From positions 1-41,822 of IMG/VR virus record IMGVR_UViG_3300024343_000031: 41,822 nt of DNA. One strand, written 5' to 3'. Made by a program: the position numbers and the translations under genes. The DNA is from a virus. Shown one piece after another: positions 7,436 to 14,187 of the stretch. Numbering within the stretch: the first letter of the stretch is position 1; every line of letters starts with the position of its first letter. The notes beneath the pieces were generated by a model. The model made no database searches and was not told the origin of the DNA. It saw only the letters and a program-made list of their open reading frames with translations.

Positions 7436-8200
7436 ATGTATTATTTATACCATATTCCAGGTAAAAAAATAGGTGTAACAAGTAATCTTAATAACAGAGT
7501 AACGCTTATCCAAGGATATAAAGCAGACGAATACGAGGTTCTTGATTCTAGTGATGATATAGATTATATATCAGACAAGGAGATAGAACTTCAAAAGTCT
7601 TATGGCTACAAGGTTGATAGGCAAAAATACAATCAATTAATTAAAAAATCTAATCGAATGAAAATAAACGCTACTGAGCAAACGTCTACGTTTCCTTATC
7701 CAGTAAACAAACTGAAAGGTAATTTAATGGACAATATAGGGACATCATGGGAAACATCTCACGGTACTTTTGAGATAACCACTGAATCTATAAACTGGAT
7801 CATGGCTAATGTTAAATCATCAATGTATAATGATAAAAGATCTTACGTGTACAATAAAGCTTTTTCTTATGCTTTTGACGAAGTAATTGAAACAGCACCC
7901 GTAATTGAACAATTTCAGCTAATAAGAGAGTGGGCTGACAATAGGGGCTTATACTCTAAAGGTGATGCTAAAACTCAGTATATTAAACTACAAGAAGAAG
8001 CTGGTGAATTAGCTCAAGCGATACTTAAAGACGATCAACCAGAAGTTATAGATGCTATAGGTGATATGGTTGTTGTTTTAACTAACTTAGCTCATTTAAG
8101 AGGCGTTAGTATTGAGCACTGCATTGAGTCTGCTTACGATGTTATTAACAAAAGAAAAGGTTCAATGGTTAATGGAACTTTCGTTAAAGAAACTTTATAA
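7436..8200 (+). CDS. GIY-YIG-like/MazG-like fusion protein
   Basis: 254 residues in two parts. The C-terminal part (about 155-245) has the MazG all-alpha NTP pyrophosphohydrolase motif: Glu187-Glu188-x2-Glu191, then Glu203-x2-Asp206, which bind Mg and hydrolyse NTP to NMP plus PPi. The N-terminal 70 residues (LYHIPGKKIGVTSNLNNRV, then an acidic stretch and DKEIELQKSYGYKVD) resemble a GIY-YIG-type fold with an Arg (21) and a Glu (49 or 51) in roughly the expected places. The first Tyr motif is degenerate, so nuclease activity is doubtful. The linker is about 80 residues. Lying after the hydroxymethylase, the MazG part may convert dCTP to dCMP, as T4 gp56 does functionally; this is inference. 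Confidence 0.7.
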   Translation: MYYLYHIPGKKIGVTSNLNNRVTLIQGYKADEYEVLDSSDDIDYISDKEIELQKSYGYKVDRQKYNQLIKKSNRMKINATEQTSTFPYPVNKLKGNLMDNIGTSWETSHGTFEITTESINWIMANVKSSMYNDKRSYVYNKAFSYAFDEVIETAPVIEQFQLIREWADNRGLYSKGDAKTQYIKLQEEAGELAQAILKDDQPEVIDAIGDMVVVLTNLAHLRGVSIEHCIESAYDVINKRKGSMVNGTFVKETL

Positions 8201-8559
8201 TGATAATAGAAACTAAAGACGAAATAGTACAAGCTGTACTCCATAAGATGGATCAACGAAGCTTAATAGGTCAAAAAAAGTATGGTGCAACTATGATGCA
8301 AGAGATTGTAGGTCAAGAAAAAGATCTTAATAGATTTTTAATTGATGTACAAGAAGAGCTTATGGATGCGCTACTTTACATAGAAGCAGCTAAGCGTTGT
8401 TTAGCTGATGAAGTTGAAGAAGCTATGTTAAATCGTATTAACGTAGAGTATGACAAAGTGTCACCTTGCTCTGCTCATGCTTTCGAAGAGGATGATGAAC
8501 GTATGAATATAATAGCTCAAAACGGAAACACAGGAGAACACTATGAAAAAACCTTATAA
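8200..8559 (+). CDS. Short MazG-like helical protein
   Basis: 119 residues starting in a TAATG overlap with the MazG fusion. The helical core (about residues 5-75) contains GQKKYGATM, a long helix and EELMDALLYIEAAKR. This acidic pattern is typical of small MazG/dUTPase-like NTP pyrophosphohydrolases in phages. The last 40 residues are acidic and probably disordered. It may act with the preceding gene in cleaning or shaping the dNTP pool. The catalytic set is less complete than in the neighbour, so a structural or regulatory relative is possible. Its stop overlaps the endonuclease start by 17 nt. Confidence 0.6.
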   Translation: MIIETKDEIVQAVLHKMDQRSLIGQKKYGATMMQEIVGQEKDLNRFLIDVQEELMDALLYIEAAKRCLADEVEEAMLNRINVEYDKVSPCSAHAFEEDDERMNIIAQNGNTGEHYEKTL

Positions 8560-8992
8560 AAGAAAAAAAGGTCCTGTTCAGTCTAAAAAAGTTTCTTACG
8601 ATGGTATAAACTTTGCTTCAGGACTTGAACGATATATGTATATGGCTCTTAGAAAAGCCAAGATTAAAGCTAAATATGAAGGTGAAACTTTTGTTTTGTT
8701 AAATGGTTTTCATTTTGAAAACGAATGCTATGAAAGACAAGCTAATGGTAAAGGTGATTATACTAACAGAGGTAGTAAAAGAATACTACCTATAAAGTAT
8801 ACGCCTGATTTTATTGGCCAAGACTTTATAATAGAAACAAAAGGTAGAGCTAATGAATCTTTTCCAATGCGATGGAAATTATTCAAGCAATTGGTAACTA
8901 ATCAATTTCCTAGCTATACATTATACAAACCTCAAAACCAAAAAGAATGCGATATAACGGTAGAGTTAATCCTCGAGAAGCTAAAAGCGTAG
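8543..8992 (+). CDS. PD-(D/E)XK endonuclease (DUF1064/T7 endonuclease I-like)
   Basis: Predicted branched-DNA or Holliday-junction nuclease that clears recombination and replication intermediates before packaging. Motifs in order: a basic N-terminus, FASGLERYMYMAL with the helical Glu, YTPDFIG with the catalytic Asp, IIETKG with the Glu-x-Lys pair, then a basic helix (MRWKLFK). 149 aa equals T7 endonuclease I in size. It overlaps both neighbours, upstream by 17 nt and downstream by 46 nt. Confidence 0.82.
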   Translation: MKKPYKRKKGPVQSKKVSYDGINFASGLERYMYMALRKAKIKAKYEGETFVLLNGFHFENECYERQANGKGDYTNRGSKRILPIKYTPDFIGQDFIIETKGRANESFPMRWKLFKQLVTNQFPSYTLYKPQNQKECDITVELILEKLKA

Positions 8993-9120
8993 CTAGGCAA
9001 AAGTATTCTGAAAGGCAAGTTGATCGATGGATTAAGTGGACTATGGAAAATAAAGGTTATATGCTTTATAAAGACCTTATAGAAAAACAAAATGAATTTA
9101 ATATAGTCTGTTATGAGTAG
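8947..9120 (+). CDS. 57-aa basic hypothetical protein
   Basis: ATG at 8947 inside the 3' end of the endonuclease gene (46-nt overlap, other frame), 57 codons to TAG at 9118-9120. The N-terminus is basic (RYNGRVNPREAKSVARQKY) with a helical middle containing ERQVDRWIKW. The composition resembles a small nucleic-acid-binding protein. It fills a 120-bp space that would otherwise be empty before the next small gene, which starts 8 nt before this stop. Family unknown. Confidence 0.55.
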   Translation: MRYNGRVNPREAKSVARQKYSERQVDRWIKWTMENKGYMLYKDLIEKQNEFNIVCYE

Positions 9121-9253
9121 AAATTGGGAAATTACAATAGGGTTTTACCCTGGAATATTAATAGGCATTAGAACCTACGAAGAAAAGCTATTTAATGAAC
9201 ATGTGCTGTATCTACCTTTTTGCATAGATATAGCTTTAAAAATTGATAAATAA
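9113..9253 (+). CDS. 46-aa small protein upstream of RNR
   Basis: Starts within the previous gene (8-nt overlap) and ends in TAATG shared with the ribonucleotide reductase small subunit. The pattern NWEITIGFYPGILIGIRTY, then HVLYLPFCIDIALKID, is beta-strand-like and hydrophobic. It reminds me of a small uncharacterised protein seen beside nucleotide-metabolism genes in aquatic phages; this is from memory and unverified. There is no classic transmembrane segment. Fit and coupling support coding. Confidence 0.6.
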   Translation: MSRNWEITIGFYPGILIGIRTYEEKLFNEHVLYLPFCIDIALKIDK

Positions 9254-10221
9254 TGGGATTATTTGATGAAAGAATAGCCTACAAGCCTTTTGAGTACCCA
9301 GAGTACTACACAGAGGGTTGGCTAAAACAGGCTCAAGCCTTTTGGTTACACACTGAAATACCAATGTCAGGTGATCTTAAAGACTGGAATGAAAAATTAA
9401 CTAAAGAAGAAAAAAACTTAGTAGGTAATATCCTGCTAGGTTTTGCTCAAACAGAATGTGCTGTGTCTGATTACTGGACACAAAACGTAGTTGGTTGGTT
9501 TCCAAAACATGAAATACAACAAATGGCTATGATGTTTGGTTCACAAGAAACTATACACGCAGTTGCTTATAGTTATTTAAACGAAACATTAGGACTAGAA
9601 AATTATGAAGCATTTTTACACGAACCAACCACGGCGGAGCGCTTCGATAACCTTGTTAGTTACACTGGCTCTGACCCTCGTGGGATTGGCAGGTCTATCG
9701 CTATTTTTTCTGCATTTGCAGAAGGCGTATCTTTGTATTCCGCTTTTGCTGTGTTATATAGTTTTCAGCTTCGTAATTTGCTTAAAGGCATTGGCCAACA
9801 GATGAAATGGTCTGTAAGAGATGAATCTCTTCATAGTAAAATGGGCTGTAGATTATTCAGACATATGTGCGAAGAAGATGAAACTCTTTTAAACGAATGC
9901 AGAGAAGATGTTGTAACAGCAGCAACAACAATGCTAGTAGCTGAAGAAGCGTATATTGATAAGATGTTTGAAATGGGCGACATAGAAGGCATTAAAGCTT
10001 ATGACTTAAAACAATTCATTAGAAAAAGATTAAATGAAAAACTTACAGAACTCGGTTACTTCGACCTCGGGCAATACTTTGCTTACGACGAGTCAGGATC
10101 AAATAACCTCAACTGGTTTTACCACCTTACAGGCGGGCATACTCATACTGATTTTTTCGCTGTTCGTCCTACTGATTACTCGAAAGCGGGTGAAGGAGAA
10201 GATTTTGAAGATATTTGGTAA
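9253..10221 (+). CDS. nrdB: Ribonucleotide reductase class I, small (radical) subunit
   Basis: Generates the radical needed by NrdA to reduce ribonucleotides. Ferritin-like ligands by position: Glu68, Glu99, His102, Glu157, Glu191 and His194 (QETIH and RDESLH). The radical tyrosine is Tyr106, four residues after His102, as in E. coli Tyr122. The first ligand is Glu rather than the usual Asp: the 31-residue spacing Glu68-Glu99 equals Asp84-Glu115 of E. coli. The acidic C-terminus (EGEDFEDIW) would dock into NrdA. 322 aa is slightly short for NrdB. It is translationally coupled upstream (TAATG), and nrdA lies about 650 bp downstream with four small genes between. Confidence 0.94.
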   Translation: MGLFDERIAYKPFEYPEYYTEGWLKQAQAFWLHTEIPMSGDLKDWNEKLTKEEKNLVGNILLGFAQTECAVSDYWTQNVVGWFPKHEIQQMAMMFGSQETIHAVAYSYLNETLGLENYEAFLHEPTTAERFDNLVSYTGSDPRGIGRSIAIFSAFAEGVSLYSAFAVLYSFQLRNLLKGIGQQMKWSVRDESLHSKMGCRLFRHMCEEDETLLNECREDVVTAATTMLVAEEAYIDKMFEMGDIEGIKAYDLKQFIRKRLNEKLTELGYFDLGQYFAYDESGSNNLNWFYHLTGGHTHTDFFAVRPTDYSKAGEGEDFEDIW

Positions 10222-10487
10222 TGGATAAAAAATTTTTCAAAAAACTAGTAAAAGATAGAAGACTTACGGTCAATGAAAGACTGTCAGGTCGACTAGGATA
10301 CATGGGCACAGCTTTTATAATGATAGGACCTTATATACTAAATTATGGCAATTTAGGCGCTATAAGCTATATAGTTGGAGGTATATTATGTACTCCACAA
10401 GTTGTAGTGGCTAAACAATGGAATCTAGTTGCGGTTAACGTAAACGTAATAATAGGGTATATAATTTATTTAATAAACAATTCATGA
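10221..10487 (+). CDS. Small integral membrane protein
   Basis: I start at Met 10221 (88 aa; MDKKFFKKL), where the A of the nrdB stop begins the ATG (TAATG). The listed alternative two codons upstream overlaps nrdB more. After a basic N-terminal tail come two or three hydrophobic helices: about GYMGTAFIMIGPYIL, ISYIVGGILC and NVNVIIGYIIYLI. No enzyme motif is visible. It is coupled downstream by ATGA. Lying between nrdB and nrdA it may be a conserved hitchhiker; a holin role is unlikely given the replication context. Function unknown. Confidence 0.65.
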   Translation: MDKKFFKKLVKDRRLTVNERLSGRLGYMGTAFIMIGPYILNYGNLGAISYIVGGILCTPQVVVAKQWNLVAVNVNVIIGYIIYLINNS

Positions 10488-10642
10488 GCATACAAATTGA
10501 AGATTATGTAAGACAAACTTACAAACAAAGGTTTAAAGACAAACCTGTTTTAATAACAGAAAAAGATAGCTGTTACATGGTTACGCATCATATAGACGCT
10601 AGTCCAATTATATTAAGTAAAACTCAATGGAAAACATATTAA
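10484..10642 (+). CDS. 52-aa hypothetical protein
   Basis: ATGA overlap with the membrane-protein stop, 52 codons to TAA at 10640-10642, one base before the next ATG. The N-terminal helix is basic (IEDYVRQTYKQRFKDK). It is followed by a possible small beta hairpin with Cys30 and a His-His pair. No recognised family. The exact fit between neighbours supports coding. Confidence 0.55.
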   Translation: MSIQIEDYVRQTYKQRFKDKPVLITEKDSCYMVTHHIDASPIILSKTQWKTY

Positions 10643-10643
10643 A

Positions 10644-10889
10644 ATGAAAGAAAGTATATTAATTGAAATGCGTAACAAGGTTGATGCATTAACAAGAGTA
10701 ATACAGCAAATTATTTACGATATAAATGAAACTAAAGATTTATCTAGAGGAACTTTAGAGGTTTTAAAAAAGCTTCCAGGTTATAAAAAAGCTGTTGATG
10801 AACTTAAAACAGAAATAGAAAAAGTACAAAAGATTAAAAAAACAGCAGAAGTTAAACAAGAGAAAAAACTAGATTTAAATGTGGAATAA
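10644..10889 (+). CDS. 81-aa coiled-coil hypothetical protein
   Basis: Almost entirely helical and highly charged. Heptad-like spacing of aliphatic residues runs through residues 1-35 and 45-70, with a Lys/Glu-rich tail. It overlaps the nrdA start by 11 nt. No motif indicates function; an oligomeric adaptor is conceivable. Confidence 0.6.
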   Translation: MKESILIEMRNKVDALTRVIQQIIYDINETKDLSRGTLEVLKKLPGYKKAVDELKTEIEKVQKIKKTAEVKQEKKLDLNVE

Positions 10890-12600
10890 TGAGTGGATCA
10901 AAGGACAAGATTACCCAGAGTGGGGAGAAACAGAAGTATACAAGAAAACTATATCCGGGGGATATTTACTTAACGGAGAAACCCCGAGAGACGCCTACAA
11001 CAGAGTCTGCTCAACGGTGGCTAGACGATTGGATAAACCAGAACTTTCAGAAACGTTCTTCAAATATATTTGGAAAGGATGGCTTTGTCTCGCCAGTCCC
11101 GTTCTCAGTAATACTGGTACCGATCGTGGGCTTCCTATTAGTTGCTTTGGTATTGATGTTGCTGATAGCATAAATGATATAGGCAAAAAAAATTTAGAGA
11201 TGATGCTACTCGCTAAGCATGGCGGCGGAGTTGGTATTGGTATTAATCAAATAAGACCTGCTGGAGCTAAAATAAAAGGTAATGGAACATCTGATGGAGT
11301 GGTGCCGTTTTGCAAAATCTACGATTCAACAATACTTGCCACTAATCAAGGATCTGTCCGCCGCGGAGCTGCATCAGTTAACATCAATATTGATCACCCC
11401 GACTTTGAAGAATGGCTGGAGATCAGAGAACCTAAAGGAGACGTTAATAGACAATCACTCAATCTACACCAGTGCGCTGTGGTCGGTGACAAGTTTATGC
11501 GAAGACTTGAGCAAGGAAATCAAGAAGCTAGACGTAAATGGGGAAGACTACTTCAAAAACGTAAAGCAACTGGAGAGCCTTATATACTCTTTAAAGGAAA
11601 TACAAACAAAAACAACCCAGAAGCATACAAGCAAAATGGATTAAAAGTTCATATGACTAATATATGTAGCGAGATAACTCTACATACTGATGAAAGTCAT
11701 AGCTTTGTCTGTTGCTTGTCTAGCTTAAACCTAGCTAAATACGATGAGTGGAAAGATACTAATATTATTTATGATGCTATCTGGTTTCTTGATGGCGTAC
11801 TTGAAGAATTTATCCAAAGAGCCAAAGGAAAAATTGGGTTTGAAAACTCTGTTAGATCTGCAGAAAAAGGTAGAGCACTTGGACTCGGAGCTCTTGGCTG
11901 GCATACTTACCTTCAGGAAAAAGGATTACCGTTTGAAGGTTTATTATCTCAGTTTGAGACTAGAAAGATTTTTAGTCAAATTAAAATTGAAAGCGAAAGA
12001 GCTTCAATGGACCTTGCTGAGGTTTTTGGTGAACCACTTTGGTGTGTCGGTACTGGTATGCGCAACACCCACCTTAGGGCTATTGCTCCAACAGTATCAA
12101 ATTCAAAACTATCCGGCAATGTTAGCCCTGGTATTGAACCTTGGGCTGCTAATGTCTTTACTGAACAATCAGCGAAAGGAACGTTCATAAGAAAAAACCC
12201 AACACTTGAATCTGTTTTAAGTGACTGTGGTTTAGACAATGAAGAAACTTGGGCTAAGATATTAGAAGATGGAGGCTCAGTGCAAGGAATTAAAAAGTTA
12301 GATGATATACTTATGGGCGACCACGATATACCCGCTAAAGACGTTTTTAAAACTTTTAAAGAAATCAATCAATTGGAATTAGTGAATCAAGCTGGCCTTA
12401 GGCAACAGTACATTGATCAGTCAGTTAGTCTTAACCTTGCGTTTCCTTCAGAAGCAACACCTAAATGGATTAATCAAGTTCACATGGATGCATGGAAAAA
12501 AGGCGTAAAAACACTTTATTATGTCAGAACCGAAAGCGTCTTACGTGGTGATATTGCCGCAAGCGCTATGGATCCTTCTTGTGTATCTTGTGATGGTTAA
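10879..12600 (+). CDS. nrdA: Ribonucleotide reductase class I, large (catalytic) subunit
   Basis: Reduces ribonucleotides to deoxyribonucleotides for phage DNA synthesis. Active-site residues by motif: Cys89 in LPISC, Asn261-x-Cys263-x-Glu265 in TNICSEI, a cysteine in FVCCLSSLN (Cys278/279), and the tyrosine pair in LYYVRTES. The C-terminal Cys568-x2-Cys571 pair exchanges with thioredoxin or glutaredoxin. At 573 aa it is shorter than bacterial NrdA (about 760). The N-terminus starts directly in the catalytic barrel, with no room for the roughly 90-residue ATP cone, so dATP shut-off should be absent. It is the last gene of the rightward block, followed by the convergent terminator. Confidence 0.95.
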   Translation: MWNNEWIKGQDYPEWGETEVYKKTISGGYLLNGETPRDAYNRVCSTVARRLDKPELSETFFKYIWKGWLCLASPVLSNTGTDRGLPISCFGIDVADSINDIGKKNLEMMLLAKHGGGVGIGINQIRPAGAKIKGNGTSDGVVPFCKIYDSTILATNQGSVRRGAASVNINIDHPDFEEWLEIREPKGDVNRQSLNLHQCAVVGDKFMRRLEQGNQEARRKWGRLLQKRKATGEPYILFKGNTNKNNPEAYKQNGLKVHMTNICSEITLHTDESHSFVCCLSSLNLAKYDEWKDTNIIYDAIWFLDGVLEEFIQRAKGKIGFENSVRSAEKGRALGLGALGWHTYLQEKGLPFEGLLSQFETRKIFSQIKIESERASMDLAEVFGEPLWCVGTGMRNTHLRAIAPTVSNSKLSGNVSPGIEPWAANVFTEQSAKGTFIRKNPTLESVLSDCGLDNEETWAKILEDGGSVQGIKKLDDILMGDHDIPAKDVFKTFKEINQLELVNQAGLRQQYIDQSVSLNLAFPSEATPKWINQVHMDAWKKGVKTLYYVRTESVLRGDIAASAMDPSCVSCDG

Positions 12601-12616
12601 TTATTAAAATCAAAAA

Positions 12617-12641
12617 AAGGGCTCTCGTTATGAGAGCCCTT
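12617..12641. terminator. Convergent intrinsic terminator, strongest on the - strand
   Basis: A 10-bp perfect stem, AAGGGCTCTC paired with GAGAGCCCTT, with a 5-nt loop GTTAT. On the - strand the GC-rich stem is followed by an uninterrupted T-run (plus-strand A-run at 12612-12618), the classic intrinsic terminator for the leftward structural operon. In the + direction only TT follows, so it would stop nrdA transcripts less well. It lies exactly where the two convergent blocks meet, 17 bp past the nrdA stop and 46 bp past the last leftward gene. Confidence 0.85.
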
Positions 12642-12686
12642 CTTGGTTACAGGAATTTTGGGTATGGTGCCCATTTTTATCTATTC

Positions 12687-12836
12687 CTATTTCTTACAAA
12701 TGCATTTGTCTTCACAATTACATTCTTCGTTGTAGTTTTTAAACATTAACAAATACATTAGCGAGTTCCATTTATTTTTTAAAAACTTATTAAACTCAAT
12801 AAGCTTTTGACCAATTTTTACTAAAAATTTTCCCAT
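12687..12836 (-). CDS. 49-aa Cys-rich-tail small protein
   Basis: The last gene of the leftward block: ATG at 12836, TAG at 12687-12689. It is basic and helical (GKFLVKIGQKLIEFNKFLKNKW), with a hydrophobic stretch MYLLMF and a C-terminal knot of four cysteines (CNCEDKCIC) that could bind metal or form disulfides. It starts 2 nt after the preceding stop. Family not recognised. An amphipathic or membrane-active lysis accessory is one guess, given the endolysin nearby, but unsupported. Confidence 0.5.
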   Translation of the reverse strand: MGKFLVKIGQKLIEFNKFLKNKWNSLMYLLMFKNYNEECNCEDKCICKK

Positions 12837-12837
12837 T

Positions 12838-12954
12838 TTATTTTTTTGTTTTAACTTTTTTTAACATTTTATCTAAAATGCCTGCTTGTCTTTTGTGCAT
12901 AGCTGAAGCTTTTTTAAGCTCTGCTGATATTATTTTTAATTGTTTACTTTCCAT
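12838..12954 (-). CDS. 38-aa basic helical protein
   Basis: ATG at 12954 preceded by the A/T leader TAAATT, 38 codons to TAA. The sequence ESKQLKIISAELKKASAMHK, then RQAGILDKML, is a single amphipathic helix with a central Met-His. It resembles, from memory, very short conserved proteins in aquatic phages, but I cannot name a family. It is packed 6 nt after the DUF5872-like gene and 1 nt before the 49-aa gene. Confidence 0.5.
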   Translation of the reverse strand: MESKQLKIISAELKKASAMHKRQAGILDKMLKKVKTKK

Positions 12955-12960
12955 AATTTA

Positions 12961-13311
12961 TTATTTTTCTCCACATTTTTTACTAGGGTCTCCAACCTGT
13001 CTCCAGTCTTGTTTGACCCAGTCTTTTAAATTCTTACTAGCAGTTCCACTGACATTAGATTTACTTGATCTTTTATAATCACCTTTAGCAGCTGCAGACC
13101 TTTTAGCGCTTATAACTTTTTGTCTTTCTTGCTTACTCATGCTAGCTATTTTTGCTTTAGGTAAACAAACTTTTTTAGTACCACCTCCTTTTGTGCCTTT
13201 GTTTATTGGTGATTTTTTTTCACAACTTCCTTTAGCACCTTTAACGGTACCACTAACTCTTTGATATCCTTCCCAACAGCTAAGTGGTGAATCTGGTTGT
13301 ACGTAAGCCAT
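12961..13311 (-). CDS. DUF5872-like basic small protein
   Basis: 116 residues from Met at 13311 (MAYVQPDSP). I prefer this to the Met two codons upstream because the A of the preceding TAA is the first base of this ATG (TAATG). It is Lys/Ser/Gly-rich. The C-terminal half (KVCLPKAKIASMSKQER, then a run of basic residues and NLKDWVKQDWRQVG) matches my memory of the small DUF5872-type proteins of phages and large DNA viruses. It is probably DNA- or virion-associated through its positive charge. It lies downstream of the endolysin in a cluster of tiny late genes. Confidence 0.6.
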   Translation of the reverse strand: MAYVQPDSPLSCWEGYQRVSGTVKGAKGSCEKKSPINKGTKGGGTKKVCLPKAKIASMSKQERQKVISAKRSAAAKGDYKRSSKSNVSGTASKNLKDWVKQDWRQVGDPSKKCGEK

Positions 13312-13439
13312 TAGCACTTACCTTTTTTTTGCTGCTTAGAAGCCCACATATTTGCATAAGCAGACGGATAAACATCAAATTTTCTTTTTGCAGCGGCTTT
13401 ACAGCCTGCAGTTAGTTTTTTTAATAATGGTGTTGGCAT
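13311..13439 (-). CDS. 42-aa small protein with conserved-looking YPSAYAN motif
   Basis: ATG at 13439, 42 codons, TAA at 13311-13313 overlapping the next start. It is basic and Cys-containing (Cys13 and the final Cys42), with core KRKFDVYPSAYANMWASK. That core is a pattern I associate with short uncharacterised proteins in many aquatic phages and some giant-virus genomes. The conserved aromatic/Pro core suggests a real folded mini-domain. Function unknown. The translational coupling to the DUF5872-like gene suggests the two products act together. Confidence 0.6.
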   Translation of the reverse strand: MPTPLLKKLTAGCKAAAKRKFDVYPSAYANMWASKQQKKGKC

Positions 13440-13456
13440 TTTCTGTATTTAATTTG

Positions 13457-13813
13457 TTAATAAGTCCACATTGTCATTATAGGTGCTCCAGGGTAACCTA
13501 TACCTAAATGCACAAAATTCTTTTTTCTTGATACTCCTATTCTTAAGAAGCCTATTTTTAAAGCTGCTTTAACTAATCTAAGCGTAGCTTCACCTCCAAC
13601 ACATTTTATATCTACCGCTGCTCCGTAAGTGTGCTCACCGGGTTTTTCTTTAGCGGCTTCTATAGGATGCTCAGAAGACCTGTAAGACGATGTTAATATA
13701 ATAGGGAATCCATACTCAGACCTTAGCGCATCTAACATTCCTAGTAGCTTAGAATCCATTTTATCCATATTGCCTTTAAAATCTTCTTTGTCTGAAAAGT
13801 ATTTTAATTTCAT
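13457..13813 (-). CDS. M15-family peptidase (endolysin-type)
   Basis: Cleaves peptide cross-links of peptidoglycan, for release or for entry. The zinc site of the D-Ala-D-Ala carboxypeptidase/L-Ala-D-Glu endopeptidase fold is visible: His61 and Asp68 in EHTYGAAVDI and His102 in VHLGI, with the SSYRS segment (42-46) upstream. At 118 aa it is a bare catalytic domain with no signal peptide or binding domain, so it needs a holin for export. It overlaps the upstream membrane-protein gene by 4 nt (ATGA), a typical lysis-cassette arrangement. Confidence 0.9.
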   Translation of the reverse strand: MKLKYFSDKEDFKGNMDKMDSKLLGMLDALRSEYGFPIILTSSYRSSEHPIEAAKEKPGEHTYGAAVDIKCVGGEATLRLVKAALKIGFLRIGVSRKKNFVHLGIGYPGAPIMTMWTY

Positions 13814-14187
13814 TTAGCTTTTTTTCTTTCAATTAAATTATCAATAAAACTTGCTCCAAGGATACTTATCTTGTCGATCATGTTTTCTTGTAGAGTTATA
13901 ACCATCTTTTCTAATTCATCTTTCTGATTTACTAGATGATCATTAGCCGTTTGTAAGGAATCTACTTTCTTAGTCAAAGCGTCTACTTCGTCTGGATTAC
14001 GGCCTATTATAGTGTATATTACAACTGATAAACTACCAACCACCATTCCTGTCACTGTCACAAAAATGTCTTTGTTAACAGGAGGTACTTCATTGAAACT
14101 TAAAAATAAAAGTAAAAATATAATTAGAATAAAAATACCTGCTGCTCCAGCGTAGTGTCTTAAATCATTTTTAGCTTTTTGGCTCAT
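13810..14187 (-). CDS. Two-helix membrane protein with coiled coil, holin or spanin candidate
   Basis: 125 residues. Hydrophobic helix 1 (about 13-30, GIFILIIFLLLFLSF) and helix 2 (about 42-62, FVTVTGMVVGSLSVVIYTII) are joined by a short loop. A charged coiled coil (about 66-105) and a basic tail follow. Coupling to the M15 peptidase (ATGA overlap) favours a lysis role: holin, or an inner-membrane spanin-like protein. It begins directly after the giant-protein stop. A virion membrane component is the alternative. A second holin candidate lies at 41440-41820. Confidence 0.6.
   Translation of the reverse strand: MSQKAKNDLRHYAGAAGIFILIIFLLLFLSFNEVPPVNKDIFVTVTGMVVGSLSVVIYTIIGRNPDEVDALTKKVDSLQTANDHLVNQKDELEKMVITLQENMIDKISILGASFIDNLIERKKAK

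Noticed and set aside
9605-10228. Two + strand frames (66 and 64 aa) with hydrophobic stretches inside nrdB
   Set aside because: They overlap conserved nrdB residues in another frame and look like frame-shifted translations of Phe/Leu-rich helices, not membrane proteins.
10889-12190. Several + strand frames within nrdA, some with hydrophobic segments
   Set aside because: All lie inside the well-supported nrdA frame and show no motif or coupling.
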